A stretch of 30,086 bases of DNA from the NCBI GenBank assembly GCA_965365465.1, contig CBDUBU010000010.1, positions 1-30,086 on the forward strand. Reading direction: 5' to 3'. This document shows, piece by piece, positions 9,111 through 16,494 of the stretch. Numbering within the stretch: position 1 is the stretch's first letter; every line of letters starts with the position of its first letter. The notes beneath the pieces were generated by a model that saw only the letters and a list, made by a program, of their open reading frames with translations, was not told where the DNA came from and made no database searches. This DNA is from CBDUBU01 sp965365465. Its GTDB lineage: Bacteria > Bacteroidota > Rhodothermia > Rhodothermales > DASSAV01. The position numbers and the translations under genes are program-made.

Positions 9111-9308
9111 ATGTCGCGCGGAAAAATTATCGGGATCATACTGCTTGTCGGCCTCGTGCTCCTGCTGCTGGTCGGCTATCGCTCCTGCCGTAGCGGTGTA
9201 GAACCACACAATCTGGAGGACACGGGAGAAACGACATCAACCACCGGCAAGCGCCATTGGCATGTCATGCTTCTACAGGCCGGGTCGGGTGAGACGCAGA
9301 GCGCGTAG
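9111..9308 (+). CDS. Small single-helix membrane protein, function unknown
   Basis: A 65-aa ORF from the ATG at 9111, preceded by GAGAAG. Residues 4-22 form a strongly hydrophobic helix (KIIGIILLVGLVLLLLVGY) after a basic N-terminus, followed by a short polar Thr/Ser-rich tail. The shape is that of a one-helix membrane anchor or tiny membrane protein. An in-frame GTG at 9075 could add 12 residues. Nothing in the sequence gives a function. The hydrophobic design favours a real gene, but the length leaves doubt. Confidence 0.5.
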   Translation: MSRGKIIGIILLVGLVLLLLVGYRSCRSGVEPHNLEDTGETTSTTGKRHWHVMLLQAGSGETQSA

Positions 9309-9484
9309 GCCGCAAGGCAGGCTGCGACAATCCGGTGCTGAACGCCTTGGCTTTTTCTTGAATCGTGTCCGTCGCGTTAAGATGCGTGATGAATCGTTAG
9401 AAGAAAGAAACAAATTGCATGAATCATATCGGCTTTGCTCAGAATAAAAACAGAGTGCGACGAGCAAAACGAGGGTGACAAGCG

Positions 9485-9754
9485 ATGTTTGAGTTAATTG
9501 TGCTGCTGGCAGGCGCTATGCCCTTTCTGGTGGGCATATTTGCCCTTAGAATGATTCGAAAAGGAAAGGACGAAGGCTCCGACGATTCGCCTCCTCCGCC
9601 TGATCCGAGGCCCCCGCATCCGGTCATGCCGCCTACCCCCGAACTGCGCCGCCGACAGAGGCCCATGCCCCACAGCATAAGCCGGACCCCTGCCCGGCAC
9701 GCCCGCGTGCAACCTTCGGGATGGAAACACCGCGTCCGGTGTAATACCGTTTGA
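9485..9754 (+). CDS. Small membrane protein with proline-rich tail, coupled to the macrodomain gene
   Basis: An 89-aa protein. GAGGGTGA lies just before the ATG at 9485 and is one of the better ribosome-binding sites in the window. Residues 2-22 are one hydrophobic helix (FELIVLLAGAMPFLVGIFALR), followed by a charged patch and a run of prolines (SPPPPDPRPPHP), then a basic Arg/His-rich tail. The helix-linker-basic tail layout suggests an inner-membrane protein with a cytoplasmic disordered tail. Its TGA shares an A with the ATG of the macrodomain gene (TGATG), so the two are very likely translated together. The family is not recognised. Confidence 0.6.
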   Translation: MFELIVLLAGAMPFLVGIFALRMIRKGKDEGSDDSPPPPDPRPPHPVMPPTPELRRRQRPMPHSISRTPARHARVQPSGWKHRVRCNTV

Positions 9755-10320
9755 TGAATACACGTGAGATTACAGGCGTGAGGCTCCGCCTTCTGCGCGG
9801 CGATATCACGGATCAGGAAGCCGATGCCATAGTAAACGCAGCCAACAGCAGCCTCATGGGAGGAGGGGGCGTTGACGGAGCCATCCATCGCCGGGGCGGG
9901 GCGGCCATTCTGGAGGCGTGCAAGCACCATCGAAAGCAAAGATATCCGGAGGGACTGCCTTCCGGTGAGGCGGTCACTACCACAGGCGGGAATCTGAACG
10001 CCGGGGCTGTCATTCACACCGTCGGGCCGGTATGGCAGGGAGGCTCCGCAGGAGAAGCTGCTGTGCTTGCCCGGGGCTACCGCAATGCACTTGAAGAAGC
10101 TCGGTTGCACGGGTTCCGGATAATAGCTTTCCCTTCGATCAGCACCGGCGCGTACGGTTACCCGGTCGAAAAAGCAGCGCCGATTGCCCTCCGGACTGTA
10201 GCCGAACAGGTAGAAGCTCACCTGGAGGCATTCAAGGAAATTCGCTTCGTGTTGTTCTCCGAGCGCGATTTGCAGATGTATCAGCAGGCGCTTGCGCAGT
10301 TGGAACAGGCGCTGCCGTGA
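9754..10320 (+). CDS. ymdB: Macrodomain protein, probable O-acetyl-ADP-ribose deacetylase / ADP-ribosyl hydrolase (YmdB-like)
   Basis: A 188-aa single-domain macrodomain protein. The core is complete: LLRGDITDQEADAIVNAANSSLMGGGGVDGAIHRRGG has the ADP-ribose-binding loops, with Asn28/Asn31 and Asp41 corresponding to the catalytic Asn/Asp of E. coli YmdB. VIHTVGP and FPSISTGAYGYP complete the pocket. Such enzymes remove acetyl from O-acetyl-ADP-ribose or ADP-ribose from proteins and RNA. The start overlaps the stop of the small membrane protein (TGATG), which suggests coupled translation and perhaps membrane recruitment. The in-frame TTG at 9751 is a less likely start. The gene converges with the secreted sugar-binding gene, with 21 bp between the stops. 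Confidence 0.9.
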   Translation: MNTREITGVRLRLLRGDITDQEADAIVNAANSSLMGGGGVDGAIHRRGGAAILEACKHHRKQRYPEGLPSGEAVTTTGGNLNAGAVIHTVGPVWQGGSAGEAAVLARGYRNALEEARLHGFRIIAFPSISTGAYGYPVEKAAPIALRTVAEQVEAHLEAFKEIRFVLFSERDLQMYQQALAQLEQALP

Positions 10321-10341
10321 CGCTTTGCCTGGGTCTTCCTG

Positions 10342-11388
10342 TCAGTGATTCAATTCACGGATTTGTTCGAGCCAGCGGTTCCACAAGCCGCTATCATGCT
10401 GCTCCGTCTCGGCACGGGTGGCAATGCCTACCGGTCCCTCATAAATGCCGCCGTCGAGTGTTCCGTCATAGACGCGCACGGCCAGCAAATTGTACTCACC
10501 GGGGCGAAGCAGGGAAGCGGGAAGGTCATAGATGCGCTCGTGTTGCCACTCGCTGCCTCTAACGTCGCGCTCGTCCAGCCTTCCGGTTCTGCCGATCAGT
10601 TCCCCATTGAGGTACACTTCGTCGAGGTCGTCTATTTTGCCGAGCAGCAACACGATCTTGTCGCGGCTCAGATCTATACTTTTGGGGAGAAGAAAAGCCT
10701 TGCGGTACCAGGCAAACCCGTCCAGTTCCGGGAAACCCTGCGCTTCCCATCGGCCGGGAACTGTTACGTCTGTCCATCCCGCCTGATCGATCTTGCGCTC
10801 CCGCCATGCCGGCTTGTCGCCTGCATGAAACTGCCATCTTCCGGAGAGATCAACGGCAAGCGCAGGATGCCTCGTGTCTTCCAGAATGCCGATTTGCCCT
10901 TCGAGGATGCCGCCTTCCAGTCGCTCATCGAACACCCTTACCGAGATCACGTTGTCGCCTGAAGGATTCAGGTACTCGCGAGGAATCCGGTAGAGGCGAC
11001 GCTCCTGATAGGCGGTGCTGTAGTCCCGGCCCATGCGCCCGGTTGAGCCGATAAAATGGCCGTTGATGAAGGTCTGGTCTACGTCGTCAATGCGTCCCAG
11101 GGAGAGCAAAAGGGGCTGTTTCTGAAGTCCGGGAGAAAGCTTGAAGTGTTTGCGATACCAGGCATAGCCGTCGTAACCCTGCGAACCCTGATTTTCCCAG
11201 GCGGAAGGCACAGAGACGGCTTGCCAGTCTTTCTCATCCAGGTTCGGACGCATCCATTCAGCCTGATCGCCGGTGCGGAACAGCCATTTCCCCTTCAGGT
11301 CGAGCAGGAGCCGGTCGTTCCTTTCCTGCGCATACAGAGAGGATGTGGACAGGGCAAGGAGGAGCGCTATAAAAAAAGCGTGGCGCAT
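10342..11388 (-). CDS. Exported protein of two tandem GH2-type sugar-binding (jelly-roll) domains
   Basis: A 348-aa protein with a signal peptide (MRHAFFIALLLALSTSSLYA, cleavage near 20). Two homologous domains follow, about 30-170 and 179-323. Matching landmarks are GKWLFRTGD/GRWQFHAGD, YAWYRKHF/FAWYRKAF, LGRIDDVDQTFING/LGKIDDLDEVYLNG, IGSTGR/IGRTGR, and VRVFDERLEGGILEGQIGI/VRVYDGTLDGGIYEGPVGI. Each resembles the N-terminal sugar-binding fold of family-2 beta-galactosidases, but there is no TIM barrel and no catalytic glutamate pair, so a glycan-binding or structural role is more likely than catalysis. A 25-residue polar tail ends the protein. It lies 206 bp after the LytTR regulator on the same strand and could be its target or operon partner. 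Confidence 0.75.
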   Translation of the reverse strand: MRHAFFIALLLALSTSSLYAQERNDRLLLDLKGKWLFRTGDQAEWMRPNLDEKDWQAVSVPSAWENQGSQGYDGYAWYRKHFKLSPGLQKQPLLLSLGRIDDVDQTFINGHFIGSTGRMGRDYSTAYQERRLYRIPREYLNPSGDNVISVRVFDERLEGGILEGQIGILEDTRHPALAVDLSGRWQFHAGDKPAWRERKIDQAGWTDVTVPGRWEAQGFPELDGFAWYRKAFLLPKSIDLSRDKIVLLLGKIDDLDEVYLNGELIGRTGRLDERDVRGSEWQHERIYDLPASLLRPGEYNLLAVRVYDGTLDGGIYEGPVGIATRAETEQHDSGLWNRWLEQIRELNH

Positions 11389-11594
11389 GGCGATCTATGA
11401 GGACATGAAGTGCGAAGCAACACGGATCCAGCAGGTAATTACAGAAGTCTACGAGAGATTTCTGAAAAATATGCAACGGGACGGGAAAACCGTGAGCAGG
11501 AAGCGGCAATTCGTTCAAAGAGCCACGTCAGGACGACGCTCTGCCCGGATCGCCTCAAAGGTATCCGGGGCTGCTTCAGGTTGCTCAGCAATCT

Positions 11595-12407
11595 TCAAAC
11601 GTCGCCGAGACCCAGGCGGGCAGCGAGTTCGTCGCGGCGGCTGCGACTGACTTTCAGGCGCTTGCCGGTCACGAGCCGAACCGAATAGTCGCCCCCGGCG
11701 CCGTGCAGCAGCGCCTCGACCAGATCCAGCCTCACAATGGCAGATCGGTGAATTCGAAAGAAACGATCAGGATCCAGTCGTTCTTCAAGCGTCTGCATAC
11801 GTTCGCGGACGAGAAACACGTTTTCCCCGACGTGCAGTTCGACGTAAGGGCCGCTCGATTCAATGTAGTCGATCTGCTCAACGGGCACGACGCGGATCTG
11901 ACCGCGCATTTCCACGGCGATACGCTCCAGATAAGGAGAAGCTTCGGAGCGGCTGTTTCGCGTCGGAGCCGGCTTTTCGTTCTCCTGAAGCAGCGCCAGC
12001 AGTTGGTCCTTGAGTTCGCCGACTTTCTGGAGGTTGATTACCCGGCGAGCGCGTGCAAACGCCTGCTCAAAGCGGTCATCGTCGAAAGGTTTGAGCAGAT
12101 AATCCAGCGCGGAGACATCGAAAGCACGCAGGGCGTAGTCGTCGTACGCGGTGACAAAAATAGTTGTCGGCATCTCATCCGGGCCGATTTCACGCACGAC
12201 GTCGATGCCTGTCAGTCCGGGCATCTGCACGTCCAGAAAAACCAGATCCGGCCGGAGCGAGCGAATGGCTTCTATGGCATCGAGGCCATTGTCCATCATC
12301 CCGATGATCTCTACCTCTTCTCTATCGGCAAGCAGATCTTCAAGCCGTTGCTGCGCCAGAACCTCGTCATCCACAATTAGGGCGCGCAGTTTTCTTTCGG
12401 AAGGCAT
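11595..12407 (-). CDS. LytTR-family response regulator
   Basis: A 270-aa regulator with a receiver domain (1-125) and a LytTR DNA-binding domain (about 160-265). The receiver has the acidic pair Asp13/Asp14, phospho-acceptor Asp59 in FLDVQMPG, Thr86 and Lys106 (LLKPFD), so phosphorylation chemistry is intact. The LytTR part has the characteristic VEQIDYIESSGPYVELH and FFRIHRSAIVRLD segments. The gene starts 7 bp after the stop of the LytS-type kinase, and the two form a normal kinase-regulator operon. LytTR regulators bind direct repeats, usually to control surface, secretion or virulence functions. The nearest candidate target is the exported sugar-binding protein downstream. Confidence 0.93.
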   Translation of the reverse strand: MPSERKLRALIVDDEVLAQQRLEDLLADREEVEIIGMMDNGLDAIEAIRSLRPDLVFLDVQMPGLTGIDVVREIGPDEMPTTIFVTAYDDYALRAFDVSALDYLLKPFDDDRFEQAFARARRVINLQKVGELKDQLLALLQENEKPAPTRNSRSEASPYLERIAVEMRGQIRVVPVEQIDYIESSGPYVELHVGENVFLVRERMQTLEERLDPDRFFRIHRSAIVRLDLVEALLHGAGGDYSVRLVTGKRLKVSRSRRDELAARLGLGDV

Positions 12408-12414
12408 GGGGCGG

Positions 12415-13599
12415 TCAGGATACGGCGCTGGTCATCAGATCGGCGCCGGTGTGATAGGGAAGCGTGATTTGAGCAACGACGCCGCCCTGCTCGGCTGCCG
12501 AAAGGCTCAGGCTCTGCATCGATCCGTAAAGCCCTTCCAGGCGTTCCTGCGTGTTGCGCAGGCCCAACCCTTTTTTCAGGTTCGGCATACCGTCCCCCTC
12601 GGTGTTTTCGAGAAAGCCAGGCCCATTGTCACTGACGCTCAGGCACAGGCGTGCTCCCTCGCGCCAGGCGCGTAGTTCGATATAGCCCGATCCTTCAACA
12701 CGGGCGGCTCCGTGTTTGATCGCGTTCTCAACGAGCGGCTGAAGGATCAGGTTAGGTACGAGTGCATCCAGCAACGCTGGTTCAATGTGCTGTTGCACTT
12801 GCAGCCGACCCTGAAAGCGGATCTGCTGGATCTCCAGGTAGTCATCCAGAAATTGCAATTCCTGCCGCAACGGCACTTCCTGAGCGCTGTTGCCTTCCAG
12901 CGTATAGCGCAGCAATGCGCTGAGCCGCGCAATCATGCGCCGTACGCCTTTCGGATCGCGTTCGACCAGCGTCGAGACCGCATGTAAGGTGTTGAAAAGA
13001 AAGTGCGGGTTGATTTGCATCCGCAGCGTTTCCAGGCGCGCCTCCGCGAGCTGCGCCCGCAGCCAGACCGCCTCCTTCTGCCGCACCTGATAGCGCAGGA
13101 AATAATCGCGGGCAAAGCCGGTAGCCAGCACAAAGAAATAAACGACCAGTTCCCTGAGAAACCAGAGGCGAAGGATCTCTTGCAATGGATCGAATGGGCG
13201 CTTGCGCACTGCCAGCGGAAAGAAGTAATTCTTTATCAGGTCAAATCCGATGTCGGCCACAATGGCAATCAGGATGGCAATTCCCAGATGCAACACCACG
13301 CGGCGTTGCCAGTTGGACTTCTCGATGCTGAAGCGGTGGCTGACCCAGAAAATGACAGGCGTCAGCAAAGCCCAGAGATAGTGGTCCAGGAAAATTCTGG
13401 GTACGTCGTCCCACACCGGGCCGATGCGCCCCGGCGGGCCATGAGGATCCATAAGCCGGTTTACCGACATCAACACGGCCAGGAACGTCCAGAAAGCAAA
13501 GATCACTCCGACTTCTATCCAGAATCGCCGGGAGGAATGGTCCTCCTTATCCGGCGGCGCTTCATAGGAAGGGGGTGCATTGGGAATCGGAGCAGCCAT
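12415..13599 (-). CDS. LytS/YehU-type sensor histidine kinase
   Basis: A 394-aa kinase of the His_kinase (PF06580) type that pairs with LytTR regulators. After a proline-rich cytoplasmic start there are four hydrophobic helices (about 27-47, 68-88, 100-127, 145-165) with little periplasmic sequence, then a coiled coil. The H-box is MQINPHFLFNTLHAVS with His199. The ATPase domain has LILQPLVENAIKHG, SVSDNGPGF and GLGLRNTQERLEGLYG. Few external residues suggest sensing within the membrane or of a membrane-soluble ligand. The ATG at 13599 has no visible Shine-Dalgarno; a TATAAT on this strand lies 36 bp upstream. Confidence 0.92.
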   Translation of the reverse strand: MAAPIPNAPPSYEAPPDKEDHSSRRFWIEVGVIFAFWTFLAVLMSVNRLMDPHGPPGRIGPVWDDVPRIFLDHYLWALLTPVIFWVSHRFSIEKSNWQRRVVLHLGIAILIAIVADIGFDLIKNYFFPLAVRKRPFDPLQEILRLWFLRELVVYFFVLATGFARDYFLRYQVRQKEAVWLRAQLAEARLETLRMQINPHFLFNTLHAVSTLVERDPKGVRRMIARLSALLRYTLEGNSAQEVPLRQELQFLDDYLEIQQIRFQGRLQVQQHIEPALLDALVPNLILQPLVENAIKHGAARVEGSGYIELRAWREGARLCLSVSDNGPGFLENTEGDGMPNLKKGLGLRNTQERLEGLYGSMQSLSLSAAEQGGVVAQITLPYHTGADLMTSAVS

Positions 13600-13635
13600 G
13601 CGGGAGGGAAAGGCAATAGGTCAATAGTGCGGCTG

Positions 13636-13641
13636 ATTATA
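13636..13641 (-). promoter_or_regulatory. Candidate -10 of the LytS/LytTR operon
   Basis: An exact TATAAT reads on the minus strand 36 bp before the kinase ATG. No good -35 is visible at the usual spacing. The distance would give a leader of about 30 nt. Confidence 0.3.
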
Positions 13642-13764
13642 TCTCCTAATTAACAGAAGCGTCTGCCATAGGTTCAAGCCCCCGGCACGAGATGCACGCT
13701 GATTGTCATGAGCGGCATACGCCTGTTACAAAGGCGTTCCGGCATGTTTGGCCTGCGCTCGCGG

Positions 13765-13974
13765 TCAATTGGAAGTCGTCTGCTGACCGTAATCGAGCCA
13801 GATGGTCATACCGATCAGGGTGGGGCCGAAGGGGGCGCCATGCGCTTCGTAGAGCAACCAGGCGGCGCGAAGCGCCTTCACACGCCCGGCCTGTGGCTCC
13901 CTCCGCGTCTGGAAATACGCCCTCAGCGTTGCTTCAATGGAGCGCAAAGATTCGGGCTCAAGCTTGCCGGTCAT
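13765..13974 (-). CDS. Small hypothetical protein, second gene of a two-gene unit
   Basis: A 69-aa ORF whose ATG lies 6 bp after the stop of the preceding minus-strand gene, a typical operon spacing. It has an amphipathic, arginine-rich first half (ESLRSIEATLRAYFQTRREP) and a hydrophobic segment at about 48-61. No family is recognised. Support is the spacing and plausible composition; the Shine-Dalgarno is poor, so this remains tentative. Confidence 0.4.
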   Translation of the reverse strand: MTGKLEPESLRSIEATLRAYFQTRREPQAGRVKALRAAWLLYEAHGAPFGPTLIGMTIWLDYGQQTTSN

Positions 13975-13980
13975 GGCAGA

Positions 13981-14394
13981 TCAGATTCCGTAAGCAGCAG
14001 GGAAAACAACAGCAGATGAATCCATTCCGGCAGGTTCCATCTTCTCGGAAGTGTCTTCGACAGGGTGGCTTTTGCTCCGGTTCACGGCGCTGACCTTGCT
14101 GAGGATTCCGGCAGCATTCTTTACGAAACTGTTACGGAGGTCTGCGGCCCGCGCTCCAGGTTGCAGGCGCTTGCTCCATTCTTGCAGGGGAGAAAGGCTT
14201 TTTTTGCTGGTGAGGACGTTTTGCAGAGAGGTGCATTGCCTGTCTTTGCTGATGTAAGCGCCGGTTCCAGCCCCATATCCGGCCGGAATGTCATAACGCA
14301 TCGAAGGCAGGCAGACAGGGCCGGATACGATCGTGTATACGTAAAAAACGGGGATGGCCCAGAGAAACAGAAAGATAAAGGTGCGGATTTTCAT
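13981..14394 (-). CDS. Hypothetical exported or membrane-anchored protein
   Basis: A 137-aa protein from the ATG at 14394. AGGA lies 7 bp before it (ACAGGACAACTATATG), which decides this start over the longer open frame to 14514. The N-terminus is MKIRTFIFLFLWAIPVFYVYTIVSG, a signal peptide or membrane anchor. The remainder is polar, rich in Ser, Lys and Ala, with two cysteines (in VCLPS and QCTSL), and shows no known domain. The CTAA array at 14834-14899, with a possible -10 at 14806-14811, points towards this gene but is over 400 bp away. Function unknown. Confidence 0.55.
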   Translation of the reverse strand: MKIRTFIFLFLWAIPVFYVYTIVSGPVCLPSMRYDIPAGYGAGTGAYISKDRQCTSLQNVLTSKKSLSPLQEWSKRLQPGARAADLRNSFVKNAAGILSKVSAVNRSKSHPVEDTSEKMEPAGMDSSAVVFPAAYGI

Positions 14395-14805
14395 ATAGTT
14401 GTCCTGTTTAACGGCCTTTGTTGCAATGGCCCGCGCTGCAGTTGCCTGTATGTCTGGCAAGCTGCGCAACTTCTGGAACGCTGAATGCAACCTGCCGGAG
14501 GGCCGGCGTTGCACGCGAAAGCAGCATACCGCCCGGTGTGAAAGGCGGGAATGGATCTATACCCCGAAGAAAGACAGCGCGTGTGCAATTATCAGAAATC
14601 ATTAGAATGACACCTAGCTTGCTCTGTCAGGTTAACATTCGGACGGTATGCTGCTCGCTCATGCGTGCGCGGCGCTGCCCGGTAAGTCTGGCGGGCAGCC
14701 GCCCTGGATCAATATTTCAATTCAGCGGAGAGGGCGCAAATGCTTCGAATTGCCCGGAATTATTGGATAATTAGCGCGATCCCGCTCGGCATTCAGCCTG
14801 CCAGC

Positions 14806-14899
14806 AATATCGCAACTGTACCGGGAAGGCGCATTAGCAGGGCGTTAGACTTGGGTTAGCGTTTGATTAGAATTGGAGCTAAAATTAGAGTAACATTAG
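14806..14899 (-). promoter_or_regulatory. CTAA array 1 with candidate -10 (GATATT)
   Basis: On the minus strand CTAA occurs in exact 11-bp steps. In plus-strand terms TTAG starts at 14834, 14845, 14856 and 14867, and again at 14885 and 14896 (also 11 apart). The last minus-strand motif, CTAATGC, is followed after exactly 19 nt by GATATT (14806-14811). Blocks of 23 bp (14831-14853) and 17 bp (14856-14872) are identical to array 2 at 16277-16299 and 16322-16338. Eleven-bp direct repeats are typical of OmpR/PhoB-type regulator sites. The likely output is the minus-strand gene ending at 13981, or an unrecognised transcript in the gap. Confidence 0.6.
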
Positions 14900-15410
14900 A
14901 AGAGAGACGACTCGAACTTCAATCAAAACATGCTTCTCATGCAGCCCGTTCTGCAAGCTGGTACGAAGTTATGGATGCCGGTGAGAAACTGTCTGGCAAG
15001 GCAAGCTAACCTCTCCCTTAAGGGATGGAGCTTCCCGGCTGCTTCGCTATGAAAGAAAACCCCGGCCCCTTCAGAACGCTTCTCTCCAGAGGGCAGTTGC
15101 TTTTCGCCATACGGAAAGCTCATCCTTAAAGACACAAAGGATAAGGATATAGCGCTCTGCCTCCCCCTTGTCATCCCAACGAAGGAGGGATCTTCTGCGT
15201 TCAGGCGTTCCGGGACCTCGGACACGAGGCGCACCCGGCTAACGAGAGTAGATGAGCGCAGCGACTGACGCGCCGCAAGCCGGACAGGTTGCCGGAATAA
15301 CCTGTTCTGCCCGCCCGCCATAGCCTACCTTGATTCCTGGAGCAAACCACCCGGAAGTGCAATGCAAAAGAAGAAATAAAGCGGCTTGGGGTGCGAAACT
15401 TCGTTTTGGG

Positions 15411-15508
15411 CCGCAAAAACCGCAAACCCCCCTTTTTGACCCTTTCAGGGCTGTTTTGCCTGAACGAAAAACCGCAATAAACCGCTAAAAACCCGCAATA
15501 AACCGCAA
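15411..15508 (+). repeat. Helically phased CCGCAA/A-tract repeats
   Basis: CCGCAA or CCGCTA starts at 15472, 15482, 15493 and 15503 (steps of 10, 11 and 10 bp), each followed by an A-rich run. Two further copies lie at 15411 and 15420. A-tracts in phase with the helix should bend DNA. The cluster lies 70-165 bp past the 3' end of the minus-strand membrane gene. Confidence 0.4.
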
Positions 15509-15576
15509 AATAATCCGTGATGCCAATGCAGTGAAAGCTCAATCCGGCACGGCTTTCAGGATGTCCCAGACAACCG

Positions 15577-16134
15577 TTAATCCCGCATACGCCGCCGAAT
15601 GTGACGGACAACGGTGGGCGCTGCCATCAAGGCTAGCCCGACGCCGGCTTCCACCAACCGGCCGCGCCCGTAAAAGTGCGGCACGCAGGCCCCACCTACC
15701 GTATCCCAGCAGTCTTTTTCCTCCGTGTCCAGGAGGGGCCTGCCTACCGATTCATTGATGAGGCCCTGAAAGACGACATTGATGACCATCGATGTGCCAG
15801 TGGCTTCTATGGGGTCGGCTCCGGCCAGATACGTAAGCGCCCAGATGCTCGATGCCTGAATGTAGGCAACCAGATGCAGGTCCACATGCTCGTAGAAATC
15901 TCCTTCGCCCCGCGAGTAGAAATAGCCGTGCGTCATCCCCTGCGTGGTGATGGCGACCGCCGCCAGCGACGGCGCCAGCCACCGGCTGTTCTTTTCCGTC
16001 CAACGCCGCACGCTGCGCTCGGTGCGAATAACCACAGAGGGCATATCCTCCGTCTGCAAAGAGTCCTGCGCTGTGCCGTTTGCCGTGGTGTTCAGTCCGA
16101 CCAGCATGAGTAGAATGAGAAGAGAGCTTTTCAT
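15577..16134 (-). CDS. Exported/membrane protein of unknown function
   Basis: A 185-aa protein with a good ribosome-binding site (AAGGA, 8 bp before the ATG at 16134). Residues 1-23 form a signal peptide ending in NGTAQ. Moderately hydrophobic stretches occur at about 52-66, 86-104, 112-127 and 160-176. Notable residues are a His/Glu/Asp-rich segment (GDFYEHVDLHLV), INESVGRPLLD, a cysteine pair in DCWDTVGGACVPH, and an arginine-rich C-terminus. No family is recognised. It lies directly after CTAA array 2 (candidate -10 118 bp upstream of the ATG), between that array and the degenerate-receiver regulator gene, so it is the best candidate output of that regulator. Confidence 0.7.
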   Translation of the reverse strand: MKSSLLILLMLVGLNTTANGTAQDSLQTEDMPSVVIRTERSVRRWTEKNSRWLAPSLAAVAITTQGMTHGYFYSRGEGDFYEHVDLHLVAYIQASSIWALTYLAGADPIEATGTSMVINVVFQGLINESVGRPLLDTEEKDCWDTVGGACVPHFYGRGRLVEAGVGLALMAAPTVVRHIRRRMRD

Positions 16135-16251
16135 CGGCGAATCCTTTTTTGCGTGCGCTCGCAGCCGGAAGGCCCCATACCCCTGTGTCAGTATCTTTTT
16201 CTGGAGCGGGTAGCCAGGCGCACCCTTGCCTGATTGTTGCGTGCGGCTGCT

Positions 16252-16345
16252 AATATCGAAATGCGGCGGAGGCGCTGCATTAGCAGGGCGTTAGACTTGA
16301 ATTAGAGTCGTATTACCCGGATTAGCGTTTGATTAGAAGCGCTAA
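16252..16345 (-). promoter_or_regulatory. CTAA array 2 with candidate -10 (GATATT)
   Basis: The second copy of the array fills much of the 360-bp gap 16135-16494. In plus-strand terms TTAG starts at 16280, 16291 and 16302, TTAC at 16313, then TTAG at 16322 and 16333; all steps are 11 bp except one of 9. The minus-strand CTAATGC is again followed after exactly 19 nt by GATATT (16252-16257). Compared with array 1, an extra 20 bp (about two helical turns) separates the 23-bp and 17-bp identical blocks. The element sits upstream of the membrane gene starting at 16134. The rest of the gap shows nothing else. Confidence 0.65.
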
Positions 16346-16494
16346 TCTGCACGGAAACGGAGGGGTTCGCTGTCTCTGCAGGAAAGGAATTGGAGACGGG
16401 CGGGAGACGATGTGCCTTGCCCGCAGGGAAGCGGGCAGAGAAAGGGCGCTTTGCTCCTTCTCCCTGTCCGCTGTTTATTGCTGCCGGTGCGTAG

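Larger units (their letters stand above)
14395..15576. other. 1.18-kb gap with no convincing gene; regulatory array and small repeats
   Basis: No open frame here looks protein-like. The best candidate is a 64-codon minus-strand ORF at 14408-14602: AGGTG lies 8 bp before its ATG, and it ends 13 bp before the next gene's ATG, but its protein is unremarkable. The gap holds the CTAA array (14834-14899), a hairpin with arms ATCCTT (15122-15127) and AAGGAT (15137-15142), a second with arms ATCCC (15173-15177) and GGGAT (15187-15191), and phased CCGCAA repeats (15411-15508). The ATCC/GGAT hairpins resemble the core of the 140-bp repeat found elsewhere in the window. The stretch looks like an accumulation of intergenic repeats, possibly gene remains decayed beyond recognition. 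Confidence 0.6.

Noticed and set aside
11273..11650. Plus-strand ORF overlapping the ends of the sugar-binding and LytTR genes
   Set aside because: Both flanking genes are secure on the other strand, and the translated product shows no conserved pattern.
13655..13700. tRNA-like T-loop sequence (GGTTCAAGCC)
   Set aside because: The flanking bases cannot form the T stem, and no anticodon or acceptor arm can be built around it.
14923..15321. 132-codon minus-strand ORF in the long gap
   Set aside because: It reads through hairpin-bearing repeat-like sequence. The protein lacks any fold pattern and the frame has no ribosome-binding site.
15411..15508. Possible CRISPR array or replication iterons
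   Set aside because: The repeat units are only 6 bp with 4-5 bp between them, so this is not CRISPR, and there is no replication initiator gene nearby.
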